Source: Ferrimonas sp048263965 (GTDB taxonomy: Bacteria; Pseudomonadota; Gammaproteobacteria; Enterobacterales; Shewanellaceae). Taken from it: a stretch of 64,000 nt of DNA. Under the pieces are notes generated by a model. The model was not told the origin of the DNA and did no database searches. It saw nothing but the letters and a program-made list of their open reading frames with translations. Made by a program: the position numbers and the translations under genes. Where the stretch lies: contig NZ_JBLXDO010000017.1 of assembly GCF_048263965.1 (NCBI RefSeq), positions 1-64,000 of the forward strand. The letters run 5' to 3'. Shown here piece by piece: positions 51,821 to 61,357 of this stretch (position 1 is its first letter; each line of letters starts with the position of its first letter).

Positions 51821-53737
51821 GTGCAAAAGTTTCAATGGCTGAACCGCTGGTTGGGTGCAGACTCACTGACAAAGCGGCACAGCTACCTGCTGTTATCCGC
51901 CTGCTTTATTCTCTTCGGGGCTGCGGTCGCCCTGCTCTCCTCCTTTATCCATTATCGCATGCAGTCCACCAGCATCGAGGCCTCCATTCACCAGAGGTAC
52001 AATCAGCTTAGGGAACAGAAGCTGGAGATGCTGCAGGGGCGTGTTCAGGAGCTGAACGGACTGGTTCTTGCCCTGGCTGAAAACCCGTTGATGACCGAGT
52101 ATCTGGTGGCCCCTACACCGGAACGCCTGGAGGCGTTGCAGTACCTGTTCAGCCTGGTGGCTCGTTCTCACGGGGAGCTGATGCAGGTGCGTTACCTCGA
52201 TCGTTCCGGCATGGAGCGGGTGCGGGTGGACCGGGCCCGGGGGGGCGGTGAGCCTCAGGTGGTGACTGACGCCCTACTGCAGGACAAAAGCCACAGATAC
52301 TACTTTAAAGAGACTCAGGATCTGGCTGCCCAGCAGTTCTGGCACTCCCGGCTGGATCTGAATCGTGAGCGTGGACAGCTTGAGCGCCCCATCCGCCCGA
52401 CCCTGAGGGTGGCCACACCGGTCTACCTGGGCAATTACTTTGCTGGCATCGTCATTCTCAATACCGAGGCTCAGGCGACCCTGGACTCCCTGAGCCGGGC
52501 TCCGGAGTTTGATCTGTACCTGGTGGATGGGGATGGTGAGGTGCTGGTCAACCCCAACCCCAAGCTCTCCTGGAGCCGGTACCTGGACAACAGGCCCTCC
52601 ATCAGGGAGCTGCTCCCGGAACGCTGGGAGAGCGCCGAAGGGCTGTACCGGTTCAGCATCAATTCTCTGATTCAGAACGGGGAGTCACTGGAGCTGGTGG
52701 TGGTCCCCAGAGAGGACGCCCTCAGCGAGCTGATGCACGCCAATACCCTGGCGGCAATGCTGATCGCAGCCAGCGTGATTCTTCTCTCATTCCCCCTGGC
52801 CTGGCTGGCGGCGGTGATTCCGGCGGGGTTGCAGCAGCGGCTGCAGGATGCCCTGGCAAAACTGCGCAGCAGCAGAGAAACCCTGGATACCCACGTGATC
52901 TCCAGCAGTACAGACCACGAGGGGCGCATTACCCATGTGAGCGGAGCCCTGTGCCAGGTCTCCGGCTACAAACCCTGGGAGCTGCTTGGGCGAACCCATG
53001 AACGGCTTCGCCACCCTGACGCCCCCCAGAGCCTGTATGACGAGATCCACTCTGTGGTCAGCCGGGGTAGCAGCTGGCGCGGTGAACTGATGCAGCTCAG
53101 CCGACAGGGAGAGACCTACTGGGTTAATACGGTGATCACCCCGGATCTGGATAAGGAGGGGGAGGTGGCCGGTTACACCGAGGTGTCTGTGGATGTGACC
53201 GATCGCAAGGCCCTGGAGAAGATGTCGGTCACCGATGACCTCACCAATGTGGCCAACCGTCGTCGCCTGGATCAACTGCTGGAGGAGGAGATGGAGCGTT
53301 ACCTGAGGTATCGTCAGTTCTTCTCGGTGATCCTGCTGGATCTGGACAGGTTTAAGGCGATCAACGACACCGAGGGGCACCAGGCAGGCGATGCGGTACT
53401 GTCTCAGGTGGCCCAGTGCCTTAAGGATAATCTGCGTAAGGTGGATCATCTGGGGCGCTGGGGCGGCGAGGAGTTTCTGGTGATCTGCTCTGGCACCGAG
53501 GAGTCTGGAGCGGCTCAGCTGGCCGAAAAACTCAGGGTTAAGGTTGCCGAGCTTCCCCAGCCCGTAGGGCGTAGCGTGACCGTGAGTCTGGGCGTCGCCC
53601 AGGCGAGGCCGGGAGAGAAACTCAATCAGCTGATCAGCCGCGTGGATGCGGCGCTTTACCGCTCCAAGCACGGAGGGCGCAACAGGGTGACCCGTTCCCA
53701 GGGACAGTTTGAAGAGGATTCTCAGACTCTGGGATAA
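51821..53737 (+). CDS. Membrane sensor diguanylate cyclase (Cache-like, PAS, GGDEF)
   Basis: A 638-residue protein. A first helix (SYLLLSACFILFGAAVALLS, about residues 20-45) and a second (LAAMLIAASVILLSFPLAWL, about 305-330) frame a periplasmic sensor domain of Cache type. A PAS domain (about 355-465) and a GGDEF domain follow; the active site reads GGEEF with the inhibition motif RKVD five residues before it, so it should make c-di-GMP and respond to product. GTG 51821 was chosen because a purine-rich GGGGGGGCGG lies upstream and the N-terminal membrane helix follows directly. Signal unknown. Confidence 0.9.
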   Translation: MQKFQWLNRWLGADSLTKRHSYLLLSACFILFGAAVALLSSFIHYRMQSTSIEASIHQRYNQLREQKLEMLQGRVQELNGLVLALAENPLMTEYLVAPTPERLEALQYLFSLVARSHGELMQVRYLDRSGMERVRVDRARGGGEPQVVTDALLQDKSHRYYFKETQDLAAQQFWHSRLDLNRERGQLERPIRPTLRVATPVYLGNYFAGIVILNTEAQATLDSLSRAPEFDLYLVDGDGEVLVNPNPKLSWSRYLDNRPSIRELLPERWESAEGLYRFSINSLIQNGESLELVVVPREDALSELMHANTLAAMLIAASVILLSFPLAWLAAVIPAGLQQRLQDALAKLRSSRETLDTHVISSSTDHEGRITHVSGALCQVSGYKPWELLGRTHERLRHPDAPQSLYDEIHSVVSRGSSWRGELMQLSRQGETYWVNTVITPDLDKEGEVAGYTEVSVDVTDRKALEKMSVTDDLTNVANRRRLDQLLEEEMERYLRYRQFFSVILLDLDRFKAINDTEGHQAGDAVLSQVAQCLKDNLRKVDHLGRWGGEEFLVICSGTEESGAAQLAEKLRVKVAELPQPVGRSVTVSLGVAQARPGEKLNQLISRVDAALYRSKHGGRNRVTRSQGQFEEDSQTLG

Positions 53738-53766
53738 GTGTCCTATCTCACAGACTTCCTGGGACT

Positions 53767-53792
53767 AAACCGCTAAGGTGAAGCGGTTTTTT
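53767..53792 (+). terminator. Terminator of the diguanylate cyclase gene
   Basis: AAACCGCT-AAGGTGA-AGCGGTTT followed by TTT, 30 bases after the stop. Confidence 0.8.
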
Positions 53793-53806
53793 CTCGGGAG
53801 GCAGAT

Positions 53807-54019
53807 GTGACCAATCTGATTATCGGCATCGTCGCTGTGGCGGCGTTGGTGATCCTATTTTTAAAGTTCAGGCCCAAACCCCAGCCGACCCCTGTGGTGG
53901 TAGTGCCTGACAAGGCGAGCAAGCGGGACAGGCCTTGCCCCAGGTGTCAGTACACCCTGGGCTATAAGCCTGCGCCCTGCAGAAAGTGCCGCATCTACCC
54001 CCAGCCCGATCAGGCCTGA
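53807..54019 (+). CDS. Small single-helix protein with CxxC pairs
   Basis: A 70-residue protein: N-terminal membrane helix (NLIIGIVAVAALVILFLKF), a Pro-rich linker, then CPRCQYTLGYKPAPCRKC, two CxxC pairs 11 residues apart that look like a small zinc ribbon or redox pair. It starts at GTG with GGGAGG six bases before, a good ribosome binding site, which supports a real gene despite its size. Function unknown. It converges on the broken chromate transporter gene, with no gap between stops. Confidence 0.7.
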   Translation: MTNLIIGIVAVAALVILFLKFRPKPQPTPVVVVPDKASKRDRPCPRCQYTLGYKPAPCRKCRIYPQPDQA

Positions 54020-54629
54020 TCAGCTCAGCGCCCCTGTCAGGCCCACCAGGGCAAACCCGGCCACCAGGGCAACCACTGCACAGTCATGGGCCCGGGACGG
54101 ATGTCGCTGCCGGGGGTGATCAGTCGCCCTATGAGTGCGGCGACCAGCAGCAGCCCTATCTGGGTGATCAGCGAGGGAAACAGCAGCAGGGTACTGGCGC
54201 TGAGGATGCAGAGCCAGCGGTGCAATGCCCCCCGGCAGAAGCTGGTAAACATCCCCAGTACCGCGTCGGCCACCACCACCACTGCCAGCAGTTTGAGCCC
54301 GTGGATGATCCCCTGAGCCCACGCCTGATGGAGGTAACTGAGGCTGAACGAGGCCAGAAGTATCATCAGGATCACCGAGGGCAGGGTAAAGCCGATGAAG
54401 GCGGCAATGGCGCCGCCGAGGCCGCCACGTTTGTGCCCCAGGGCAAAACCCAACTGGCTGGAGCCTGAGCCTGGCAGGAACTGGGTGAGGGCGATAAGCC
54501 GGGCAAACTCCTCGTCGCTTACCCAGCCTCTCTGCTGTACCAAGGCGCGGCGAAAGTAACCAATGTGGGCCGCAGGGCCGCCAAAGCTGACGCATCCCAG
54601 CATCAAAAATGTTTTAAAATATCGAACAT
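54020..54629 (-). pseudogene. Broken chromate transporter gene (ChrA family, one domain)
   Basis: The middle frame (54037-54606) reads as the N-terminal CHR domain: MLGCVSFGGPAAHIGYFRRA, FLPGSGSSQLGFALGHKRGG and five hydrophobic segments. The ATG with a family-like start, MFDILKHF, lies at 54629 in another frame and runs into TGA at 54605-54603; adding one T to the five-T run joins it to LMLGCVSF. At the other end the middle frame finishes in Trp/Pro-rich residues, whereas a different frame continues as a normal helix (AVVALVAGFALVGLTGALS) to a TGA at 54020. Two frameshifts suggest decay, unless both are assembly errors. A second CHR domain, present in long ChrA proteins, is absent. Confidence 0.65.
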
Positions 54630-54721
54630 AGTGATTTCAGCTTGGAAAGGCTGGTCTGTTGTTACGCCATCTCTGTGACACTTCGGTGACAATGTGCAGA
54701 GTTTTACTTATTTCCCAGGAT

Positions 54722-54746
54722 AAAAAAGACCCCGCCAGGCGGGGTC
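54722..54746 (-). terminator. Terminator of acsA
   Basis: On the minus strand GACCCCG-CCTGG-CGGGGTC is followed by six Ts, about 30 bases after the acsA stop. Confidence 0.9.
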
Positions 54747-54777
54747 GGAAGGTCACAAAACAGAGAGTGTAACGGGC

Positions 54778-56733
54778 TTAGCCCTCGCTGCGGTTGAGAC
54801 GGGTCTCGATCAGGTCGTCGATCACCGTTGGATCCGCCAGGGTGGAGGCATCACCCAGGGCACCCACCTCATTGGCGGCGATTTTGCGCAGGAAGCGGCG
54901 CATGATCTTGCCGGAGCGGGTTTTTGGCAGGCCGGGAGCCCATTGAATCAGGTCCGGGGTGGCCAGGGCACCAATCTCTGAACGAACCCACTGACGTAGA
55001 GTTTGTCGCAGGGCTTCGGTCTCCTCGGTACCCTTGGTCAGGGTGACGTAGGCGTAGATCCCCTGGCCCTTGATGTCGTGGGGATAACCCACCACCGCGG
55101 CTTCAGCCACCTCAGGGTGTGCCACCAGGGCACTTTCAATCTCGGCGGTACCCAATCGGTGACCGGACACATTAATCACGTCGTCCACACGGCCGGTGAT
55201 CCAGTAGTAGCCATCCTCGTCGCGACGGGCACCGTCACCGGTGAAGTACATGCCACGGAAGGTCTTGAAGTAGGTGAGCACAAAGCGGTCGTGATCACCG
55301 TAGACGCTGCGCATCTGACCAGGCCAGGAGTCCAGCAGCACCAGGTTGCCTTCGCCGGGGCCGTCGATCAGGTTGCCCATGTTGTCCACCAGGGCAGGTT
55401 GCACACCGAAGAAGGGGCGGGTGGCACTGCCGGGCTTCAGATCCGTGGCGCCGGGCAGCGGGGTAATCAGAATGCCGCCGGTTTCGGTCTGCCACCAGGT
55501 GTCGACAATGGGGTTGCGCTCTTTGCCGATGACGTCGTAGTACCAGCGCCAGGCTTCCGGATTGATGGGCTCGCCCACAGAACCAAGGATGCGCAGGCTG
55601 CTGCCGTCGAAATCGCTGAAGTGCTCCTCTCCCTCGGCCATCAGGGCCCGGATCAGGGTGGGGGCGGTATAGCAGATGTTCACCTTGTGACGATCGATGA
55701 TCTCCCCCATCCGTTTGGGCGTGGGCCAGTTGGGCACCCCTTCGTGCATCAGCAGGGTGGCGCCATTGGCCAGGGGACCGTAGACCATGTAGGAGTGGCC
55801 GGTGATCCAGCCCACGTCGGCGGTACACCAGTAGATCTCGCCGTCACGGTAGTCGAAGACATACTCGTGGGTCATGGAGGCGTACACCATGTAGCCACCC
55901 GTGGTGTGCAGCACCCCTTTGGGGGTGCCGGTGGAGCCGGAGGTGTAGAGGATAAACAGGGGATCCTCGGCATTCATCTCCGCGGCTTCGCAGTAGGGGG
56001 AACTGACGGACATCAGGTCGTGCCACCAGATGTCGCGGTTCTCCTGCCACTGAATCTCGCCACCGGTGCGCTGCAGGACGATAACCCGCTCAACCGTGGT
56101 GACGTCCGGATTTTCCAGGGCGGCGTCGACATTGCCCTTCAGGGGAATGATGCGGCCGCCACGGACGCCCTGGTCGGCGGTGATCACCACCTTGGACTTG
56201 CCGTCGATGATGCGGCTGGCGATGGAGTCGGGTGAAAAGCCCCCGAAGATCACCGAGTGGATGGCGCCGATGCGGGCACAGGCCAGCATGGCTACCGCGG
56301 CTTCGGGCACCATGGGCATGTAGATGGTCACCACATCGCCTCGCTGGACGCCCTGACCGCGCAGGGCATTGGCAAAGGCACACACCTTCTCATGCAGTTG
56401 GCGGTAGGTGAGCGTCAACTGGTCCTTGTCGTCGTCCCCCTCCCAGATGATGGCGGGCTGGTCGCCGCGGGTTTCCAGGTGGCGGTCCAAGCAGTTGTAG
56501 GAAGCGTTCAGGGTGCCGTCATAGAACCACTTGATGTAGAGGTTGTGGTCATCGAAGGAGACCTTGCGGATCTTGGTGTAGTCCTTGAACCAGGTAATGC
56601 GCTGGCCATGCTCTCGCCAGAACCCTTCAGGGTTTACCACGGACTCCTGGTACATGCGACGATACTGTTCGTCATTGAGTTTCGCCGAGGCGGCGAGTTC
56701 GGCATTCACCGGATAGAGAGACTGCGTGCTCAT
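54778..56733 (-). CDS. acsA: Acetyl-CoA synthetase
   Basis: A 651-residue AMP-forming acetate:CoA ligase. Landmarks: P-loop YTSGSTGTPKG (about residue 265), the acetate-pocket segment DTWWQTETGG, hinge GRVDDVINVSGHRLGTAEIE and the acetylation-controlled lysine in PKTRSGKIMRR near the C-terminus. It activates acetate for growth or scavenging. ATG 56733 has AGGA upstream and gives family length. It is divergent from a CrbS-type sensor kinase, the known controller of acs in Vibrio and Pseudomonas. Confidence 0.97.
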   Translation of the reverse strand: MSTQSLYPVNAELAASAKLNDEQYRRMYQESVVNPEGFWREHGQRITWFKDYTKIRKVSFDDHNLYIKWFYDGTLNASYNCLDRHLETRGDQPAIIWEGDDDKDQLTLTYRQLHEKVCAFANALRGQGVQRGDVVTIYMPMVPEAAVAMLACARIGAIHSVIFGGFSPDSIASRIIDGKSKVVITADQGVRGGRIIPLKGNVDAALENPDVTTVERVIVLQRTGGEIQWQENRDIWWHDLMSVSSPYCEAAEMNAEDPLFILYTSGSTGTPKGVLHTTGGYMVYASMTHEYVFDYRDGEIYWCTADVGWITGHSYMVYGPLANGATLLMHEGVPNWPTPKRMGEIIDRHKVNICYTAPTLIRALMAEGEEHFSDFDGSSLRILGSVGEPINPEAWRWYYDVIGKERNPIVDTWWQTETGGILITPLPGATDLKPGSATRPFFGVQPALVDNMGNLIDGPGEGNLVLLDSWPGQMRSVYGDHDRFVLTYFKTFRGMYFTGDGARRDEDGYYWITGRVDDVINVSGHRLGTAEIESALVAHPEVAEAAVVGYPHDIKGQGIYAYVTLTKGTEETEALRQTLRQWVRSEIGALATPDLIQWAPGLPKTRSGKIMRRFLRKIAANEVGALGDASTLADPTVIDDLIETRLNRSEG

Positions 56734-57169
56734 CGAGGAATCCTTCTCTTTATTCAAAATGATGTCTACCCGATAGAGTCTTGCAACTCACCACGGGAGC
56801 AACCATTAGACATTGGTCTAGCGTGCTTTTAACCATAGCAGTGGCTGGCCGGCGCCGGGGTGAGCCACTGGTGTCAATAAGCGTCTTCACCCTAGATGTC
56901 CAAATAAAAACTTAAATAAATACAGTGGTTTAATTGGTGTTGGCTCGGTTGGCTCATCAATGACGAATCCGGTGGCTGTTTGGGGCCAATCAGGACCGAC
57001 CACTTCGGTGGTGCTGTGGTGCCGGTGTCGGCAGGCCCTCCGGTGTTCCGGGGATCTTCATCAGGGTTCTGTTTCAGGGGAAATGGTTTGAGTCCCATGG
57101 CAAGGGAAAATTGTGATTTCATCTGGGTTGCTGGCATCATAAGGGCATAATTACTAAACAGTTACGCCT
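56734..57169. other. Divergent regulatory region of acsA and crbS
   Basis: About 430 bases without a gene, AT-rich toward crbS. It holds the TAGAC-ATTG-GTCTA palindrome listed separately and must carry both promoters. Confidence 0.6.
56807..56820. promoter_or_regulatory. Palindrome upstream of acsA, candidate CrbR site
   Basis: TAGAC-ATTG-GTCTA, perfect 5-base arms, 74 bases upstream of the acsA start. Position suits an activator. The CrbR gene itself is not in this window, so the link to CrbR is inference from the CrbS-acs pairing. Confidence 0.4.
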
Positions 57170-60100
57170 ATGTCACCCACGCTGCTTATCGGGGTTGCCG
57201 CCCTCTGTTACCTGAGTCTGCTTTTCCTGATCGCCTGGGCAGGGGATCGCTACATTCGTCAGATCCCCAGTCGGGTGAAGCGCTGGGTCTATGGCCTCTC
57301 CCTGGCGGTCTACTGTTCCAGCTGGAGCTTCCTGGGCACCGTGGGTCAGGCCACCACGGATCCCTGGGGTTTTATTCCCATCTATATCGGCCCCATCCTG
57401 CTGTTTACCGTGGGCTTTGGGGTGATACGCAAGCTGGTGACCGTCTCCAAGCAGCAGAACATCACCTCGGTGGCGGATTTTATCGCTGCCCGCTACGGCA
57501 AATCCCAGTTGCTGGCAGCTCTGGTGACCCTGATTGCGGTGTTTGGCGCCATGCCCTACATCGCCCTGCAACTCAAGGCCATGGTGATCAGCTTCAGCCT
57601 GTTTCAGCCCAGGACCACCGCCCTGGAGGGGGACATTCTGGCACTGCTGATCTCCGCCTGTCTGGCGGTGTTTTCCATCCTGTTTGGCACCAGGAAACTG
57701 GATGCCACCGAGCACAATCCGGGCCTGATGCTGGCCATCGCCTTCGAATCCCTGGTGAAGCTGGCGGCCTTTGTCGGTGTGGGGCTGCTGGTGGTGTTTG
57801 GCCTGTTTGACGGCCTCGGTGACCTTATCGCCCAGTCCAGGGCACAAGGGGTGATCAGCGGCGACAGCCATGCGTTGCAGTTGGAGAAGCTGATGCCGGA
57901 AACCCTGCTCTCCATGGCGGCGTTTCTCTGTTTGCCGAGGATGTTTCATGTGATGGTGGTGGAGTGCGACCACCCCAGGGCAGTGGAGAAGACCCGCTGG
58001 CTCTTCCCTCTCTACCTGTTGGTGTTTGGCATCTTTGTGGTGCCTCTGGCCCTGGCGGGGACCCTGCTGCTGCCCGCCAGTGTGGCACCGGACACCATGG
58101 TGATCAGCCTGCCCCTGGCCACCGGCCACTTCTGGACCTCGGTGATCGCCCTGCTGGGCACCATCTCTGCCGCCACCGGCATGGTGATCGTGGCGGTGGT
58201 GACCATCTCCATCATGGTGTCCAACGAGTGGTTGGTGCCCCTGTTGTTGCGTTCCGGCAAGATCCGCAGCCAGAACTTTTCCCAGTTCTCCAGCCTGCTG
58301 CTCAATGCCCGCCGCATCACCATTATCCTGCTGGTGCTGGCGGGACTGGTGGCCTATCAGACCATCACCTCCCAGGAGTCCCTGGCCAGACTGGGAATGC
58401 TGGCTTTCGGTGCCTTTGCCCAGCTGGCGCCCGGCCTCATTGGCGGCCTCTATTGGAAGGGAGGAAACCGCAGTGGTGTGCTCAGCGGCCTGGCTGTGGG
58501 CTTTATCCTGTGGTTCTCCGTGGTGCTGCAGCCTGAACTGGCCCACCAATCCAGCCTGTTCGGGGTGAATCAGGGGGTGGTGGATCTCTTCCTGGCTCTG
58601 TTGGCCAACGCCCTGTTCTATGTTGTCGGCTCCCTGGTGTTCCGTGCCGGGGTGGCGGAGCGGATTCAGACCAGTGCCTTTGTGCAGCTGCCGGAGGAGC
58701 GCCGGGTCAGCACTAAGCTGCTGGGAGTGGTTACCCAGCATGACCTTCTGCTGCTGGCCTCCCGCTTTGTCGGTCCTACCCGGGCCTATCAGAGTTTTTC
58801 TGAATTCAGCCCCGGATCGGTGGACTCCCGCTCCTGGGGTCGCAGTGCCCCGGTGGAGTTGATTGCCCATACCGAGCGTCTGCTTTCCAGTGTATTGGGG
58901 GCATCCTCTGCGGACCTGGTGATGGACTCGGTGCTGCGGGGGCGGGATCTGGCACTGGACGAGGTGTTCTCCCTGATGGATGAGGCCTCCGCTAAGATTT
59001 TGCTGTCACAGGATATGCTTCGGGGGGCCATCGAGCATGCCTACGAGGGGATGAGTGTGGTGGATCAGGAGCTTAAGCTGGTGGCCTGGAACAACCGCTA
59101 TCAGGAGTTGTACCACTACCCCGATGGTTTCCTGCAACTGGGAATGCCGGTGGAGCAGATCATCCGCTTCAATGCCGAGCGCGGTTACTGCGGACCGGGA
59201 GAGATTGAGGACCATGTGGCCCGGCGGGTCTACTTTATGCGTCAGGGCAGCGCCCACAGCTCCGAGCGGCGCCGGGAGGATGGTCGGGTGATCAGCGTCC
59301 GCGGTAACCCCATGCCTGGAGGCGGTTTTGTGATGACCTTTACCGACATCACCGAGTTCCGTCAGCAGGAGACGATGCTGCAGAACATCAACGCCACCCT
59401 GGAAGCCAGGGTGGAGGAGCGCACCCGAGAACTGGAAGCTCTGAACCAGAAGCTGGTGGTGGCCAAAGAGGCGGAGGAGGAAGCCAACCAGAGTAAGAGC
59501 CGATTCCTGGCGGCCATCGGTCATGACCTGATGCAGCCTCTGAATGCCGCCAGACTGTTCACCGCGGCACTGGCCCAGCATCAGAAGCTGGATAAGGAGC
59601 TGACCGCCACGGTGGAGAACATCACCGGTTCTCTGCATACCGCCGGGGATCTGTTGGCGGATCTGCTGGACATCTCCAAGCTGGAGTCCGGTACCATGGA
59701 GGTCAACCGTGCCGACGTCAATGTGATGGATATCCTCGAGCCCCTGGTGACCGAGTTTTCCGTCCTGGCTCAGAGCAATGGTCAGCGCTTCAGTGCCCAT
59801 CTGCGTTCGGCCACCATCAACACCGATCCCAACCTGATGCGCCGTATTGTCCAGAACTTCCTGACCAACGCCCTGAAATACGCGCCACGGGGGCGGGTGG
59901 TGATGGGAACCCGAATCCACAGCGGCCGCCTGGAGATCCAGGTGTGGGACAACGGTTGCGGCATTGCCGAAGACAAGTTGGATGAGATCTTCTATGAGTT
60001 CAAACAGCTGAATCTCCACGCCAGGGTCGGAGGCATCGGCCTGGGACTGGCCATTGTGGATCGCATCAGCAAGGTGCTGGGCCACCAGCTGCACCTGCGC

Positions 60101-60595
60101 TCCTCGCTGGGGGAGGGGTCCATGTTCTCGGTGTCTCTGCCCATTAGCGCCTCTCCCGTGCCGGCCAGGCCCAAACCCAAGGCCTTGCCTCAGTCTCCCT
60201 TGAAAGGGATCAAGGTGCTCTGCATCGATAACGAGGCCACCATCCTGGCGGGCCTGGCGACTCTGCTGCAGCGTTGGCAGTGTGATGTGGCTCTGGCAGA
60301 GAGCCTGGAGGATGCCCTGATAGAGATGGGGCTTCAGGGATTCAAGCCGGACGTGATGCTGGCGGATTACCATCTGGACGACAACCGAAATGGCCTGGAT
60401 GCCATGGATGAGATTCGTCGGCGCTACGGTGAGCAGGTGCCCGGGGTGCTGATCACCGCCGATACCCGGGAAGAGCTTAAGCAGGAGGTGGCCCAACGAG
60501 GCTACAACTACATGGCCAAGATGGTGAAGCCCGCCGCCTTAAGGGCCATGGTCTCTTCACTGATTGCGAAAAAGGCGGGTGCAGACCATGATTAG
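57170..60595 (+). CDS. crbS: CrbS-type hybrid sensor kinase with SSS transporter domain
   Basis: A 1141-residue protein. Residues about 1-500 form a sodium:solute symporter-like membrane domain with some thirteen helices; a PAS domain follows (about 620-740), a coiled coil, the HisKA domain with phosphoacceptor H785 in GHDLMQPLNAAR, the HATPase (NFLTNALKYAP, DNGCGIAED, GGIGLGLAIVD) and a receiver with D1066 in MLADYHLDD and the conserved lysine in MVKP. This layout defines CrbS/CbrA-like kinases. CrbS with response regulator CrbR switches on acs. The divergent acsA gene supports the name; the cognate regulator gene lies elsewhere. Confidence 0.9.
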   Translation: MSPTLLIGVAALCYLSLLFLIAWAGDRYIRQIPSRVKRWVYGLSLAVYCSSWSFLGTVGQATTDPWGFIPIYIGPILLFTVGFGVIRKLVTVSKQQNITSVADFIAARYGKSQLLAALVTLIAVFGAMPYIALQLKAMVISFSLFQPRTTALEGDILALLISACLAVFSILFGTRKLDATEHNPGLMLAIAFESLVKLAAFVGVGLLVVFGLFDGLGDLIAQSRAQGVISGDSHALQLEKLMPETLLSMAAFLCLPRMFHVMVVECDHPRAVEKTRWLFPLYLLVFGIFVVPLALAGTLLLPASVAPDTMVISLPLATGHFWTSVIALLGTISAATGMVIVAVVTISIMVSNEWLVPLLLRSGKIRSQNFSQFSSLLLNARRITIILLVLAGLVAYQTITSQESLARLGMLAFGAFAQLAPGLIGGLYWKGGNRSGVLSGLAVGFILWFSVVLQPELAHQSSLFGVNQGVVDLFLALLANALFYVVGSLVFRAGVAERIQTSAFVQLPEERRVSTKLLGVVTQHDLLLLASRFVGPTRAYQSFSEFSPGSVDSRSWGRSAPVELIAHTERLLSSVLGASSADLVMDSVLRGRDLALDEVFSLMDEASAKILLSQDMLRGAIEHAYEGMSVVDQELKLVAWNNRYQELYHYPDGFLQLGMPVEQIIRFNAERGYCGPGEIEDHVARRVYFMRQGSAHSSERRREDGRVISVRGNPMPGGGFVMTFTDITEFRQQETMLQNINATLEARVEERTRELEALNQKLVVAKEAEEEANQSKSRFLAAIGHDLMQPLNAARLFTAALAQHQKLDKELTATVENITGSLHTAGDLLADLLDISKLESGTMEVNRADVNVMDILEPLVTEFSVLAQSNGQRFSAHLRSATINTDPNLMRRIVQNFLTNALKYAPRGRVVMGTRIHSGRLEIQVWDNGCGIAEDKLDEIFYEFKQLNLHARVGGIGLGLAIVDRISKVLGHQLHLRSSLGEGSMFSVSLPISASPVPARPKPKALPQSPLKGIKVLCIDNEATILAGLATLLQRWQCDVALAESLEDALIEMGLQGFKPDVMLADYHLDDNRNGLDAMDEIRRRYGEQVPGVLITADTREELKQEVAQRGYNYMAKMVKPAALRAMVSSLIAKKAGADHD

Positions 60596-60621
60596 AATTG
60601 TTCAGGCTGGGGTTCAACCCA

Positions 60622-61314
60622 ATGAGTAAGATGGAAAACTTTGAGACGATCTGGCAACGGGCCGCCGAGCGCAAGGGCGGCGATGACGCCTTGAGGGCCC
60701 TGTTGCCTGCACCGGAAGCAACGACCTTACCCAGCGATGACAGGCTGCTGTCTGCCATGAGTGCCCAGATCTTCAAGTCGGGCTTTGTCTGGCGGGTGGT
60801 AGAGAACAAGTGGCCCGCCTTCGAGGAGGCGTTCTGGGGGTTTGCGCCCCTTAAACTGGTACTGATGTCGCCGGATCAACTGGACCAGCGAATGCAGAAT
60901 CCGGCTCTGATCCGTCACGGTAAGAAGATGCAGGCGGTGCTGGACAACGCCCGCATGGTGGCTGAACTCGCCGAGGAGCATGGCAGTTTTGGTCAATGGC
61001 TCAGTCAGTGGCAGAGCCGGGAAGTGGTGACTCTCTGGGCTGAGCTGAAGAAGCGCGGTGCCCGCCTGGGAGGCAATACCGGCCCCTATTTCCTGAGGGC
61101 GGTGGGCATAGACACCTTCCTGATGACCGGGGATGTCACCTCCTATCTGCAGGCGCATCAGCTGATCGAGGGCGCTCCCACCAGTAAGCGGGCGCTCACT
61201 CAGGCCCAGGCCTGTTTTGACCAGTGGCAGCAGCAGAGTGGTCTGCCCCTGGCCAGCATCTCCCGGGTGATCTCCTGCTCTGTGGGGGACAACCGCCTGG
61301 GGGTGAGCCACTGA
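60622..61314 (+). CDS. DNA-3-methyladenine glycosylase I-like protein (Tag family)
   Basis: A 230-residue protein with Tag-family landmarks: FWGFAPLKLVLMSPDQLDQR, then IRHGKKMQAVLDNARMVAEL, the same order as IRHRGKIQAIIGNAR in E. coli Tag, and GPYFLRAVGIDTFLMTGDV. It lacks the N-terminal and C-terminal Cys/His zinc ligands of E. coli Tag, so it is a divergent branch. Likely removes alkylated adenine from DNA. ATG 60622 was preferred to an upstream TTG. It follows crbS closely. Confidence 0.75.
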   Translation: MSKMENFETIWQRAAERKGGDDALRALLPAPEATTLPSDDRLLSAMSAQIFKSGFVWRVVENKWPAFEEAFWGFAPLKLVLMSPDQLDQRMQNPALIRHGKKMQAVLDNARMVAELAEEHGSFGQWLSQWQSREVVTLWAELKKRGARLGGNTGPYFLRAVGIDTFLMTGDVTSYLQAHQLIEGAPTSKRALTQAQACFDQWQQQSGLPLASISRVISCSVGDNRLGVSH

Positions 61315-61357
61315 CGATGGCCATTTGGTCTCGATCACGCCACTGAAGGAGAACGCT

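Noticed and set aside
54037..54606. Intact short-chain chromate transporter
   Set aside because: Possible, but the Trp/Pro-rich ending and the out-of-frame family-like start and last helix fit two frameshifts better.
57173..58870. 565-codon minus-strand frame inside crbS
   Set aside because: Gln/His/Gly-rich shadow of a well-supported transporter-kinase gene. The frame at 59006-60496 is rejected for the same reason.
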